A DNA stretch of 11,813 nt from an uncultured Lachnospiraceae bacterium (lineage in GTDB: Bacteria > Bacillota > Clostridia > Lachnospirales > Lachnospiraceae), in the NCBI GenBank assembly GCA_949076555.1, contig CARUOB010000034.1:6226-18038 (forward strand), read 5' to 3'. The position numbers and the translations under genes are program-made. Positions 1 through 5,492 of this stretch are shown in pieces (position 1 is the stretch's first letter; each line of letters starts with the position of its first letter). The notes beneath the pieces are model-generated. The model searched no databases and had not been told where the DNA came from. It saw only the letters and a list, made by a program, of their open reading frames with translations.

Positions 1-734
1 GCCGGAAGGACCGCGTCAAACGCCGACGCTACGAGATTGACCCCCGCCAGAAACAAAATGAGTACGAGCACCAATTCATTTTTCCGAAGGCAGACAAGCC
101 CCGCTCTGACCGTCTCCAAAAATGATTCCTTCTCCGCCTCTTCCTTCTTTTCCGGCACAGAGAGCTTCACCCCGAACAACAGTGCAAGAAACGCAATCGC
201 GAACGTGGTCAGATCCACATAAATGACGATATCCATCCCCGCAAAGGCATACAATGCCGTGGCCAGAACCGGATTTAATATAGTCACAAGCGATGCGGAA
301 AGCGACCGCAGGCCGCTCGTCTTCTGGTAATATTCTTTCGGAGTGATCATGGTCATCGCCACGTCGCTTGCAGGCTGCTGTACGGTATTCATCAGTCCGG
401 TCAGCGCATTCAGGATATACATGTGGACAGGCAGCAGAAGATCTGCCTTTAGCAAAAACAGAACAGCCACAGAACAGCATGCCGCCAGCGTATCGCAGAC
501 GAGCATTACCTTTTTCTTGTCCCACCTGTCGCTGAGTGCGCCCGCAAAAATGCTCATCACCACATAGGGCGCATAGCTGCACACCGCCAGAAGAGCCGTC
601 TGCAGCGCAGACCCCGTCTTCTCATAGAGCCACAGCGTGAGCGCGAAGCCTGTCATAGCGCTCCCAAGCTGGGAAAGCGACTGGGTGCTCCACAAAATCA
701 GAAACGTTTTTAATTCCTTTATGTTATTTTTCAT
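1..734 (-). CDS. MFS drug efflux pump, Mef-like (DHA3 family), 3' end outside window
   Basis: Reading from ATG at 734 gives an open frame of 244 codons that runs off the left edge without a stop, so the C-terminal ~160 residues of a usual ~400-residue protein are missing. The N-terminus (MKNNIKELKTFLILWSTQSL) is followed by alternating hydrophobic helices. The MFS loop 2-3 signature (GALSDRWDKKKVM, around residues 64-76) is present, and a basic/acidic cytoplasmic loop lies near residues 190-205. The layout matches the MFS_3 / DHA3 group that includes the macrolide pump Mef(A), a proton-driven inner-membrane exporter. The start is fixed by AAAGGAG at 744-750, 9 bases upstream. The gene is preceded by two short leader ORFs and competing stem-loops (762-880), suggesting induction by a ribosome-targeting drug. 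Family assignment is firm. Macrolide as substrate is an inference from the family and the leader. Confidence 0.88.
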   Translation of the reverse strand, partial: MKNNIKELKTFLILWSTQSLSQLGSAMTGFALTLWLYEKTGSALQTALLAVCSYAPYVVMSIFAGALSDRWDKKKVMLVCDTLAACCSVAVLFLLKADLLLPVHMYILNALTGLMNTVQQPASDVAMTMITPKEYYQKTSGLRSLSASLVTILNPVLATALYAFAGMDIVIYVDLTTFAIAFLALLFGVKLSVPEKKEEAEKESFLETVRAGLVCLRKNELVLVLILFLAGVNLVASAFDAVLP

Positions 735-743
735 TTTTCTTTG

Positions 744-838
744 CTCCTTTGATTTTAATTTTCAATCCGGATGCAAAGACTGAGGACAACGCCTTTTACG
801 GCTTTCCTCCATGCAATGTCCTCACCCCTTGCATGGAG
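744..838 (-). promoter_or_regulatory. Putative translational attenuator with mutually exclusive stems
   Basis: On the minus strand, arm A (829-838, CTCCATGCAA) is exactly complementary to arm B (807-816), with a 12-base loop. Part of that loop, arm C (817-824, TGAGGACA), is exactly complementary to arm D (781-788), which lies beyond B. A-B and C-D therefore interleave and cannot form simply together. Bases CTC (784-782) and CTTTG (778-774), adjoining and partly overlapping D, can also pair with CAAAGGAG (751-744), which is the pump's Shine-Dalgarno, leaving a 3-base bulge. Masking of D by a stalled ribosome, or its capture by C, would free the pump's start site. No U-tract follows any stem, so control of translation seems likelier than transcription termination. 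Confidence 0.5.
762..812 (-). CDS. Leader peptide 2, 16 residues with Arg-Lys-Arg-Arg stalling-type motif
   Basis: The ORF reads MEESRKRRCPQSLHPD followed by TGA and ends 27 bases before the efflux pump's start codon. A fair Shine-Dalgarno (GTGAGG, 820-825) lies 7 bases upstream of ATG. Residues 5-8 (RKRR) contain two overlapping +X+ motifs. The pattern R-x-R-x-x-P-x-x-L resembles known macrolide-responsive leader peptides with RLR (ErmD, MsrA and Mef leaders). +X+ is the known macrolide-dependent stalling signal. A ribosome halted at codons 6-7 would cover codons 8-11, which include stem arm D (781-788). Translation and drug response are inferred, not shown. Confidence 0.55.
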   Translation of the reverse strand: MEESRKRRCPQSLHPD

Positions 839-866
839 CGTCTGCAATGCACAATACGAGCGGCAT
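822..866 (-). CDS. Leader peptide 1, 14 residues
   Basis: The ORF reads MPLVLCIADAPCKG followed by TGA. It has one of the strongest ribosome binding sites in the window (AGGAGGTGG at 872-880, AGGAGG 8 bases from ATG), which is hard to explain unless the ORF is translated. Its last codons (GCT CCA TGC AAG) form arm A of a perfect 10-base inverted repeat, so a ribosome in this ORF would melt that stem. The stop codon lies in the loop that also holds the Shine-Dalgarno of leader 2, so the two leaders may be translationally coupled. Only a weak promoter is visible upstream (TTGAAC 943-948, 16-base spacer, TATTTA 921-926, minus strand), so the transcript start is unsure. Confidence 0.6.
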   Translation of the reverse strand: MPLVLCIADAPCKG

Positions 867-944
867 TTTGGCCACCTCCTGTCTTTAACGGATCTTCGTT
901 TTCCATTTTTCTATTTCATGTAAATATCCCCCGAAGCGGAACGT

Positions 945-1427
945 TCAAAGTGCTTTCCGGATCGTCCCCCACGCCTCCACGAGCCGTTCCAGAGAATACC
1001 CTGCATTGGCCGGGCTGGTGGAGGGTAAGGAAACCGCCTCCCGCCCCGTTACCGGGAAAATATATTTCTGATACAACTGCTGCGCTTTCCCGCCGTTGGT
1101 ATAAATGGCACGGATATCCGCGCATTCAAGAATCTTTGACAAATCATTCGGCGTCACATCCCGGATACTGGCGTCCGAGGAGCCTGTGATCTCACAGCTT
1201 GCGATCACATCCCACACTGCGATATGGTGGGAAAGAAGCATCTCCCTTTTCTGCTCCACAGTCTCCGGCACCGCACAGACAAGCACCTGCGCCATCACGC
1301 GCCAGAAGCGGTTCTGCTTATGGCCATAGAAAAACTGCTGCTCTCTCGATTTCACCGAGGGAAAACTGCCCAGTATTAAAATTTTGGAATGCTCATCGTA
1401 GAGCGGTGGGATCGGGTGGGAAAGCAT
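945..1427 (-). CDS. DNA-deoxyinosine / uracil-DNA glycosylase, family 6 (HDG) type
   Basis: This 160-residue protein is full length for the hypoxanthine-DNA glycosylase branch of the UDG superfamily, which removes deaminated bases (hypoxanthine, sometimes uracil) to start base-excision repair. Motif 1 is LILGSFPS (residues 17-24), followed by FFYGHKQNRFW (32-42), and the C-terminal motif is LPSTSPAN (134-141). The family lacks the usual catalytic residue in motif 1 and, as I recall from the archaeal enzyme, uses the Asn of QNRFW, here N39. The start at 1427 is supported by GAAGGAG (1434-1440), 6 bases upstream. It follows the broken HEPN gene by 39 bases on the same strand and could share its transcript. 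Exact substrate range cannot be read from the sequence. Confidence 0.88.
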   Translation of the reverse strand: MLSHPIPPLYDEHSKILILGSFPSVKSREQQFFYGHKQNRFWRVMAQVLVCAVPETVEQKREMLLSHHIAVWDVIASCEITGSSDASIRDVTPNDLSKILECADIRAIYTNGGKAQQLYQKYIFPVTGREAVSLPSTSPANAGYSLERLVEAWGTIRKAL

Positions 1428-1466
1428 TGGGGACTCCTTCTAAAAATACAACTATCATTTACATTT

Positions 1467-1879
1467 TCATTCCAGTGATGTCAGATACTTTCCTACCATC
1501 TCCACCACTTCTTCCGCCGTCTCAAGCTGTTCCTTTGCGTCTTCTACAGAAACGATATAGAAGTCATCATAATCGCTGGCATGCCGTACTTCCTGCGCTC
1601 TGCTGATTTTCCTGCTGATTTCCTTTGGAAAAATTCCGCTGTGCACAAAATCTTTATTAAAAGCTCCTATTGTCTGCCATGCTGCTTATACGCTTTAAAT
1701 TCCAACGCAAGACATGCGGATATCGCCCTGAATATGGCATAGTAGGCTCTGTTATTGGAAGTTCTGTACTGTCCTTTTTCAAAATTGAATCGGGCCGCCT
1801 CCAAATCTTCTCTGGCCGTATTCATTCTGTAAAAAGCCAGTTCCCTTGCACCGCCTTTATCATCCAACTCAAGTTGCAT
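1467..1879 (-). pseudogene. HEPN-domain toxin of a HEPN/MNT pair, disrupted by a frameshift
   Basis: The first frame (1879-1667) encodes 70 residues starting MQLELDDKGG, with the HEPN helices (AREDLEAARFNFEKGQYRTS, then NNRAYYAIFRAISACLALE), and stops at TAG right after KQHGRQ. The rest of the domain is intact in another frame (1673-1467): it begins TIGAFNKDFVHSGIFPKE, contains the conserved RHASDYDDFY block, and ends YLTSLE. Joined, they make a normal ~137-residue HEPN protein. Five bases (1674-1678) separate the last shared His codon from the new frame, so one base was lost or two gained. There is no slippery heptamer, so programmed frameshifting is unlikely. Members of this family are RNA-targeting toxins neutralised by their MNT partner. 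The truncated product lacks the conserved C-terminal active segment and should be inactive. A sequencing or assembly error is the alternative. Confidence 0.82.
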
Positions 1880-2207
1880 ACAGCTCCACCCCCTCCTTTT
1901 TTACATTATAGTAAAACGGATAGGCGCGAAGCCACTTATTGAAATGATCAATATTTTTCACAATCGGCATAATATTCAAGTCATAATCATAATCGTATTC
2001 AAAGGTCATTTTGGAAAGTCGGCGGTCCTCCTGCCTGATCTCCTGATCGTTTAAACCAACCAGTATCATAATGTCAATATCCGAATCCGGACGGAAATCC
2101 CCTCTTGCATAAGATCCATATAAAATGACCGTTTTCAAGTGACTGCCATACAGTTTCCTGACATCTTCCACATATTTTTTCAATACATCTTGTATGCTCT
2201 GCGGCAT
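1869..2207 (-). CDS. MNT-type nucleotidyltransferase antitoxin
   Basis: This 112-residue minimal nucleotidyltransferase has the hallmark GSX10DXD motif: G31-S32 in GSYARGDFRPDSDID, with metal-binding Asp at 43 and 45 and a likely third acid at D76 (DLNIMP). In type VII toxin-antitoxin pairs, MNT proteins transfer AMP to a tyrosine of the HEPN partner and silence it. The start at 2207 is preferred over an in-frame ATG at 2225 because AAGGAGG (2216-2222) sits between them at good distance from 2207. Its end overlaps the HEPN start by 11 bases, so the two are translationally coupled. A minus-strand TATAAT (2258-2263) lies upstream. The antitoxin looks intact although its toxin partner is broken. 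Confidence 0.87.
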   Translation of the reverse strand: MPQSIQDVLKKYVEDVRKLYGSHLKTVILYGSYARGDFRPDSDIDIMILVGLNDQEIRQEDRRLSKMTFEYDYDYDLNIMPIVKNIDHFNKWLRAYPFYYNVKKEGVELYAT

Positions 2208-2257
2208 TTCCTCCCCTCCTTCCAAATTCTAACGAGCATTGTCCCGTTTCAAACTTT

Positions 2258-2263
2258 ATTATA
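2258..2263 (-). promoter_or_regulatory. Candidate -10 box for the MNT/HEPN operon
   Basis: A perfect TATAAT on the minus strand lies 50 bases before the MNT start codon. No good -35 is found at 16-18 bases, so the promoter is either weak, activator-dependent or a chance match in this AT-rich gap. Confidence 0.35.
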
Positions 2264-2326
2264 TCTTATTCTCAAATACTATCTTCTTCGACTGCCTGCA
2301 TCTATTCTACCACATCAGCACAGCCG

Positions 2327-3220
2327 TTACAAACACATCCGCCCAAACAGCGCCTCCATCTCCTCCGCCGGAACCGTGCACCCATGCTGCCCGACCGCAA
2401 TAGCCGGTTTGGTCTTCCCGTGGTAGTCGCTGCCGCAGGTGACAAACACATGATGCGCCCTTGCCGCCCTGTCAAACAGCGCCGCCTGCTCTGTGCTGTG
2501 ATAGCTGGAAAACGCCTCTATGCCGTCAATCCCAAGCCGCATAATATCCTCCAGCAAAAACTCCCTTCCTTTCAGATTCACGCCGGGGTGAGCGAGAACC
2601 GCCACACCGCCTCCCTGGTGGATCGTGTCGATGATCTCCTCCATCATCGGATAGACTGTCTGCACATAGCACGGTTTTCCCTGCGCATAGTAATCCCAGT
2701 AGAAATTGACGTAAGGATTATCGCTTCTTGCCCCGCCGGGTCTGTACGGTTCTAAAAGGGGATGCGCCTCATACTCAGGCATCGCCAGCAAAACCTCGGC
2801 AAACATTTCCCCCGTCCAGCATCTTTTCCAATAGCTGTTTTCCGATACCGCCAGCATATCCCCTTCCGTAATACGGGAAAACCCTGACGCCCGCGTTTTT
2901 TCCAGCCTTTCCAGCGAAGCCTGCTCGCTCTGGTCCGCCACATTCTTTTCGACTGCCTCAAAGCCGCTGTCCCGATAGTCAATACCATACCCGAGTACAT
3001 GAAAATTTATGTTCTCACAGGTGCAGTCAATCTCGATGCCCGGAATATACCGTATGCCCTTTTCCTTCGCCGCCCTCTGCGCCTCCTCATTTGCTTTCGC
3101 GCAGTTATGATCTGTCATCGACATCATGCGGACGCCCGCTCTTTCGCATTTCTCCACCAGCTCAGACGGGGTGTACTCCCCGTCGTCGCTGTATCTGCTG
3201 TGCATGTGTAAATCAATCAT
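2327..3220 (-). CDS. PHP-domain metal-dependent phosphoesterase (TrpH/YciV-like)
   Basis: This 297-residue protein has the full set of PHP metal ligands: HMHSRYSDDG at the N-terminus (H5, H7, D12), TDHN (D37, H38), E63 in GIEID, H74, AHPG (H211) and GSDYHG (D265, H267). Related enzymes hydrolyse phosphate from nucleotides such as 3',5'-bisphosphates or degrade short RNA from the 5' end. The substrate here cannot be told. An insert near residues 110-190, rich in Trp and Tyr, separates the N- and C-terminal halves, as in this subfamily. The start is supported by GGGAGG upstream of the ATG. The gene follows the MFS permease gene by 47 bases on the same strand and is probably cotranscribed with it, so it may act on a product linked to the imported compound. 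Confidence 0.87.
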   Translation of the reverse strand: MIDLHMHSRYSDDGEYTPSELVEKCERAGVRMMSMTDHNCAKANEEAQRAAKEKGIRYIPGIEIDCTCENINFHVLGYGIDYRDSGFEAVEKNVADQSEQASLERLEKTRASGFSRITEGDMLAVSENSYWKRCWTGEMFAEVLLAMPEYEAHPLLEPYRPGGARSDNPYVNFYWDYYAQGKPCYVQTVYPMMEEIIDTIHQGGGVAVLAHPGVNLKGREFLLEDIMRLGIDGIEAFSSYHSTEQAALFDRAARAHHVFVTCGSDYHGKTKPAIAVGQHGCTVPAEEMEALFGRMCL

Positions 3221-3267
3221 GTCTGCCCTCCCGTTCTGCGTATTTTATTTGCTTATCAAAAATTGAT

Positions 3268-4440
3268 TCAGCCTTCCCGCCGTACCACGGACAGCATCTT
3301 TTCATGCATAACAATCATAAGAAGCAATATTGCCAGCAAAAATACCGGATACAGAAATGCGCCGACATGGTTTGCCAGAAAGCCGAACACCGGCGGCATA
3401 AGGCAGGTCCCCACATAGGCGGACGCCATCTGCACCCCTATCACCGCCTGCGATTTATCCGCTCCGAAATGTGCCGGCGTGGAATGAATGATTGACGGGT
3501 AAATGGGCGCACATCCCAGACCGGTGATAACCAGCCCGGTCAATGCGGTTGTCTCTCCAAAAGGAAGGAGAAGAAACACAACGCCGCACAAGATTAGCCC
3601 CTGTCCAAGCCGGATCATTTGTGTATCGTTCCATTTCATCGTCAAAAATCCGCCCACAGCCCGCCCTGCCGTAATCCCGATGTAGAACAGACCTGCAAAC
3701 CCGGCCGCCGTTTCCGCCGAAAGCCCACGCTGCAGTACCAAATAACTGCTCGCCCACAACCCGGCCGTCTGCTCCAGTGCACAGTAACAGAAAAACGTCA
3801 CCATAATTTCCTTCGCTCCCGGTATGCCGAAAATCTGCCGTAAGGAAAGAGGTTTTGCGTTTTCTTCCCCGGTCTGACCCACCCCTTCCGTCTCCCGCTT
3901 TTTCCACAGCGGCAGACTGAAAAGCAGGACAGCCGTCAGCACAATCTGGAGCATGGCAATATAGCGGTACCCCATGTTCCATCCCTGTCCGCCCGTCAGC
4001 GCATATCCCATAATATACGGGCCAAGTGATGCCCCCACACCCCACATGCAGTGAAGCCAGCTCATATGCCTGCTCGCATAGTGAAGCGCCACATAATTGT
4101 TTAAGGACGCGTCCACGCTCCCGGCGCCCAGCCCGTAAGGAACCGCCCACAGACATAACGCCGCATAACTATGACTGACGGAAAATCCAAACAATGCCAC
4201 CGCCGTCATCAACACACTGAGCGCCGTCACTTTTCCTGTCCCCATCTTTTTCGTCAGCCGGTCACTCTGCAGGCTCGAGACAATCGTTCCCGCCGCGATA
4301 ATCATGGAAATACCGCCCGCATAGGAAACCGGCACGGAAAATTCCTGATACATGACCGGCCACGCAGAGCCCAAAAGAGAGTCCGGAAGCCCCAGACTGA
4401 TAAAAGCCAGATAAATAATCACCAGTAATAATTGAAACAT
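3268..4440 (-). CDS. MFS transporter, fucose-permease-like subgroup
   Basis: This 390-residue polytopic membrane protein has about 12 hydrophobic helices. It opens with MFQLLLVIIYLAFISLGLPD, and the LGLPDSLLG block in helix 1 is typical of a clostridial MFS group annotated as sugar or fucose permeases. The cytoplasmic loop 2-3 carries SDRLTKKMGTGKV (59-71). The start at 4440 is chosen because AGGAGG lies just upstream at normal spacing. The frame is open to 4578, but the added stretch is non-hydrophobic, lies in promoter sequence and lacks a better binding site. It is first in a likely two-gene unit with the PHP enzyme and is divergent from an AraC-type regulator, its probable controller. Substrate is unknown; export rather than import cannot be excluded. 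Confidence 0.87.
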   Translation of the reverse strand: MFQLLLVIIYLAFISLGLPDSLLGSAWPVMYQEFSVPVSYAGGISMIIAAGTIVSSLQSDRLTKKMGTGKVTALSVLMTAVALFGFSVSHSYAALCLWAVPYGLGAGSVDASLNNYVALHYASRHMSWLHCMWGVGASLGPYIMGYALTGGQGWNMGYRYIAMLQIVLTAVLLFSLPLWKKRETEGVGQTGEENAKPLSLRQIFGIPGAKEIMVTFFCYCALEQTAGLWASSYLVLQRGLSAETAAGFAGLFYIGITAGRAVGGFLTMKWNDTQMIRLGQGLILCGVVFLLLPFGETTALTGLVITGLGCAPIYPSIIHSTPAHFGADKSQAVIGVQMASAYVGTCLMPPVFGFLANHVGAFLYPVFLLAILLLMIVMHEKMLSVVRREG

Positions 4441-4491
4441 CGTATCGTCCTCCTGCGTTTTCTTTATCAAAAGAATACCGTCAACAGGCAC

Positions 4492-4520
4492 TTGATACAA
4501 CTCATTTTCGGACATATAAT
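4492..4520 (+). promoter_or_regulatory. Housekeeping promoter for the AraC-family regulator
   Basis: TTGATA (4492-4497), an ideal 17-base spacer and a perfect TATAAT (4515-4520) make the best sigma-70/sigma-A-type promoter in the window. Transcription would begin near 4527, giving a leader of about 45 bases before the ATG at 4572. Confidence 0.75.
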
Positions 4521-4543
4521 ATAACAAAACCGCCAAACCACAA
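4516..4543 (-). promoter_or_regulatory. Candidate promoter for the MFS-PHP unit
   Basis: On the minus strand, TTGTGG (4538-4543), a 16-base spacer and TATTAT (4516-4521) form a fair housekeeping promoter 76 bases before the MFS start. Its -10 box overlaps that of the opposing AraC promoter. A second candidate (TTGTAT and TATTCT, 17-base spacer) lies closer to the gene, so the true start is unsure. Confidence 0.45.
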
Positions 4544-4571
4544 ATCACACATGACCTGGGAGGACAGGCAA

Positions 4572-5492
4572 ATGGCATTACAGGAATGCGGACTCAATCT
4601 GAACAGTGCGTCGAAAGAACTACAGCCTCACGGCAGCCTTGCGTTCCCCTGCGCCGGGTACGCATCCAGTCACACAGACAAACCGGAAGGCAGCATACCG
4701 TGGCACTGGCATGAAGAAATAGAAATCATATACATAGAAAGCGGACAGATCGAGGTGAAAATACCCTCAAAATCGTTTCTGCTAAAAAAAGGAGACTGCC
4801 TTGTCATCAACGCCAACATCGTCCATTATGCGACAGCAGTCCCGGAAGGTTCCCTGCATTCCCTCGTTTTCAGCCCGGTTCTCATCAGCGGAAAAGAGGA
4901 TTCCGTCTTTTCAAAAAAATATATAACGCCCCTTATATCCTGCCCCGCCTTTTCCGGCTTTTACATCAGCGCGGATTCAGGCACAGAGGTGGCATGTCTG
5001 TTTCGCCGCGCTTTTGAGGCGCTTGCCGGGGATCACTACGGTTTTGAGTTTACCGTGCGCGAAAACCTGTCCCGCATCTGTCTTTTTCTGTATGAACAGC
5101 TTACACCGCAGATGGATTTGCCAAAGACAGCCCCCAATCAGGACAACCTCCGCCTCAGCCGAATCCTCGCCTATATCCACAAAAATTTCGCCGATCCCAT
5201 TTCCGTATCAGATATCGCCAGGGAAGTTGGCATCAGCGAAAGGGAATGTCTGCGATGCTTTCAAAAAACAATCCAGCTCCCACCCATCCAGTATTTATTA
5301 AAATACCGGGTGATGCGGGGCGCTGAAATGTTATTGGCAGATCCGTCAGCCAGTATATCAGAAATCGGAACGCTCTGCGGCTTCGACAGCCAGAGTCATT
5401 TTGCCAAAATATTTAAACGCTTTTACAACTGCACGCCCCGGGAGTACAGGAAACGGAATCCGGAAGTCACCCAATCCCAAGCTGCCCCTTAA
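4572..5492 (+). CDS. AraC-family transcriptional regulator with cupin sensor domain
   Basis: This 306-residue protein has an N-terminal cupin/AraC-binding domain (about residues 15-150) with HWHEEIEIIYIESG and the KKGDCLVINANIVHYA strand pair, which usually binds a small ligand. The C-terminal double helix-turn-helix (about 190-295) comprises ISVSDIAREVGISERECLRCF, then ISEIGTLCGFDSQSHFAKIF and the closing TPREYR motif. The start at 4572 follows GGGAGG (4558-4563) at 8 bases; an in-frame ATG at 4551 lacks a comparable site. It is divergent from the MFS-PHP unit and most likely regulates it in response to the transported compound. Its last 26 bases overlap, tail to tail, the 3' end of the FtsX permease gene. 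Confidence 0.9.
   Translation: MALQECGLNLNSASKELQPHGSLAFPCAGYASSHTDKPEGSIPWHWHEEIEIIYIESGQIEVKIPSKSFLLKKGDCLVINANIVHYATAVPEGSLHSLVFSPVLISGKEDSVFSKKYITPLISCPAFSGFYISADSGTEVACLFRRAFEALAGDHYGFEFTVRENLSRICLFLYEQLTPQMDLPKTAPNQDNLRLSRILAYIHKNFADPISVSDIAREVGISERECLRCFQKTIQLPPIQYLLKYRVMRGAEMLLADPSASISEIGTLCGFDSQSHFAKIFKRFYNCTPREYRKRNPEVTQSQAAP

Noticed and set aside
1667..1680. Programmed frameshift in the HEPN gene.
   Set aside because: The shift region (GGCAGACAATAGG) has no slippery heptamer or homopolymer run, so a plain mutation or read error is more likely.
3455..4156. Long 233-codon minus-strand ORF inside the MFS permease gene.
   Set aside because: It is an out-of-frame shadow of the permease, with no hydrophobic helices, no ribosome binding site and no family resemblance.
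4441..4578. 46-residue N-terminal extension of the MFS permease (start at 4578).
   Set aside because: It runs through both promoters, and the start at 4440 has an AGGAGG site and begins directly with the first helix.
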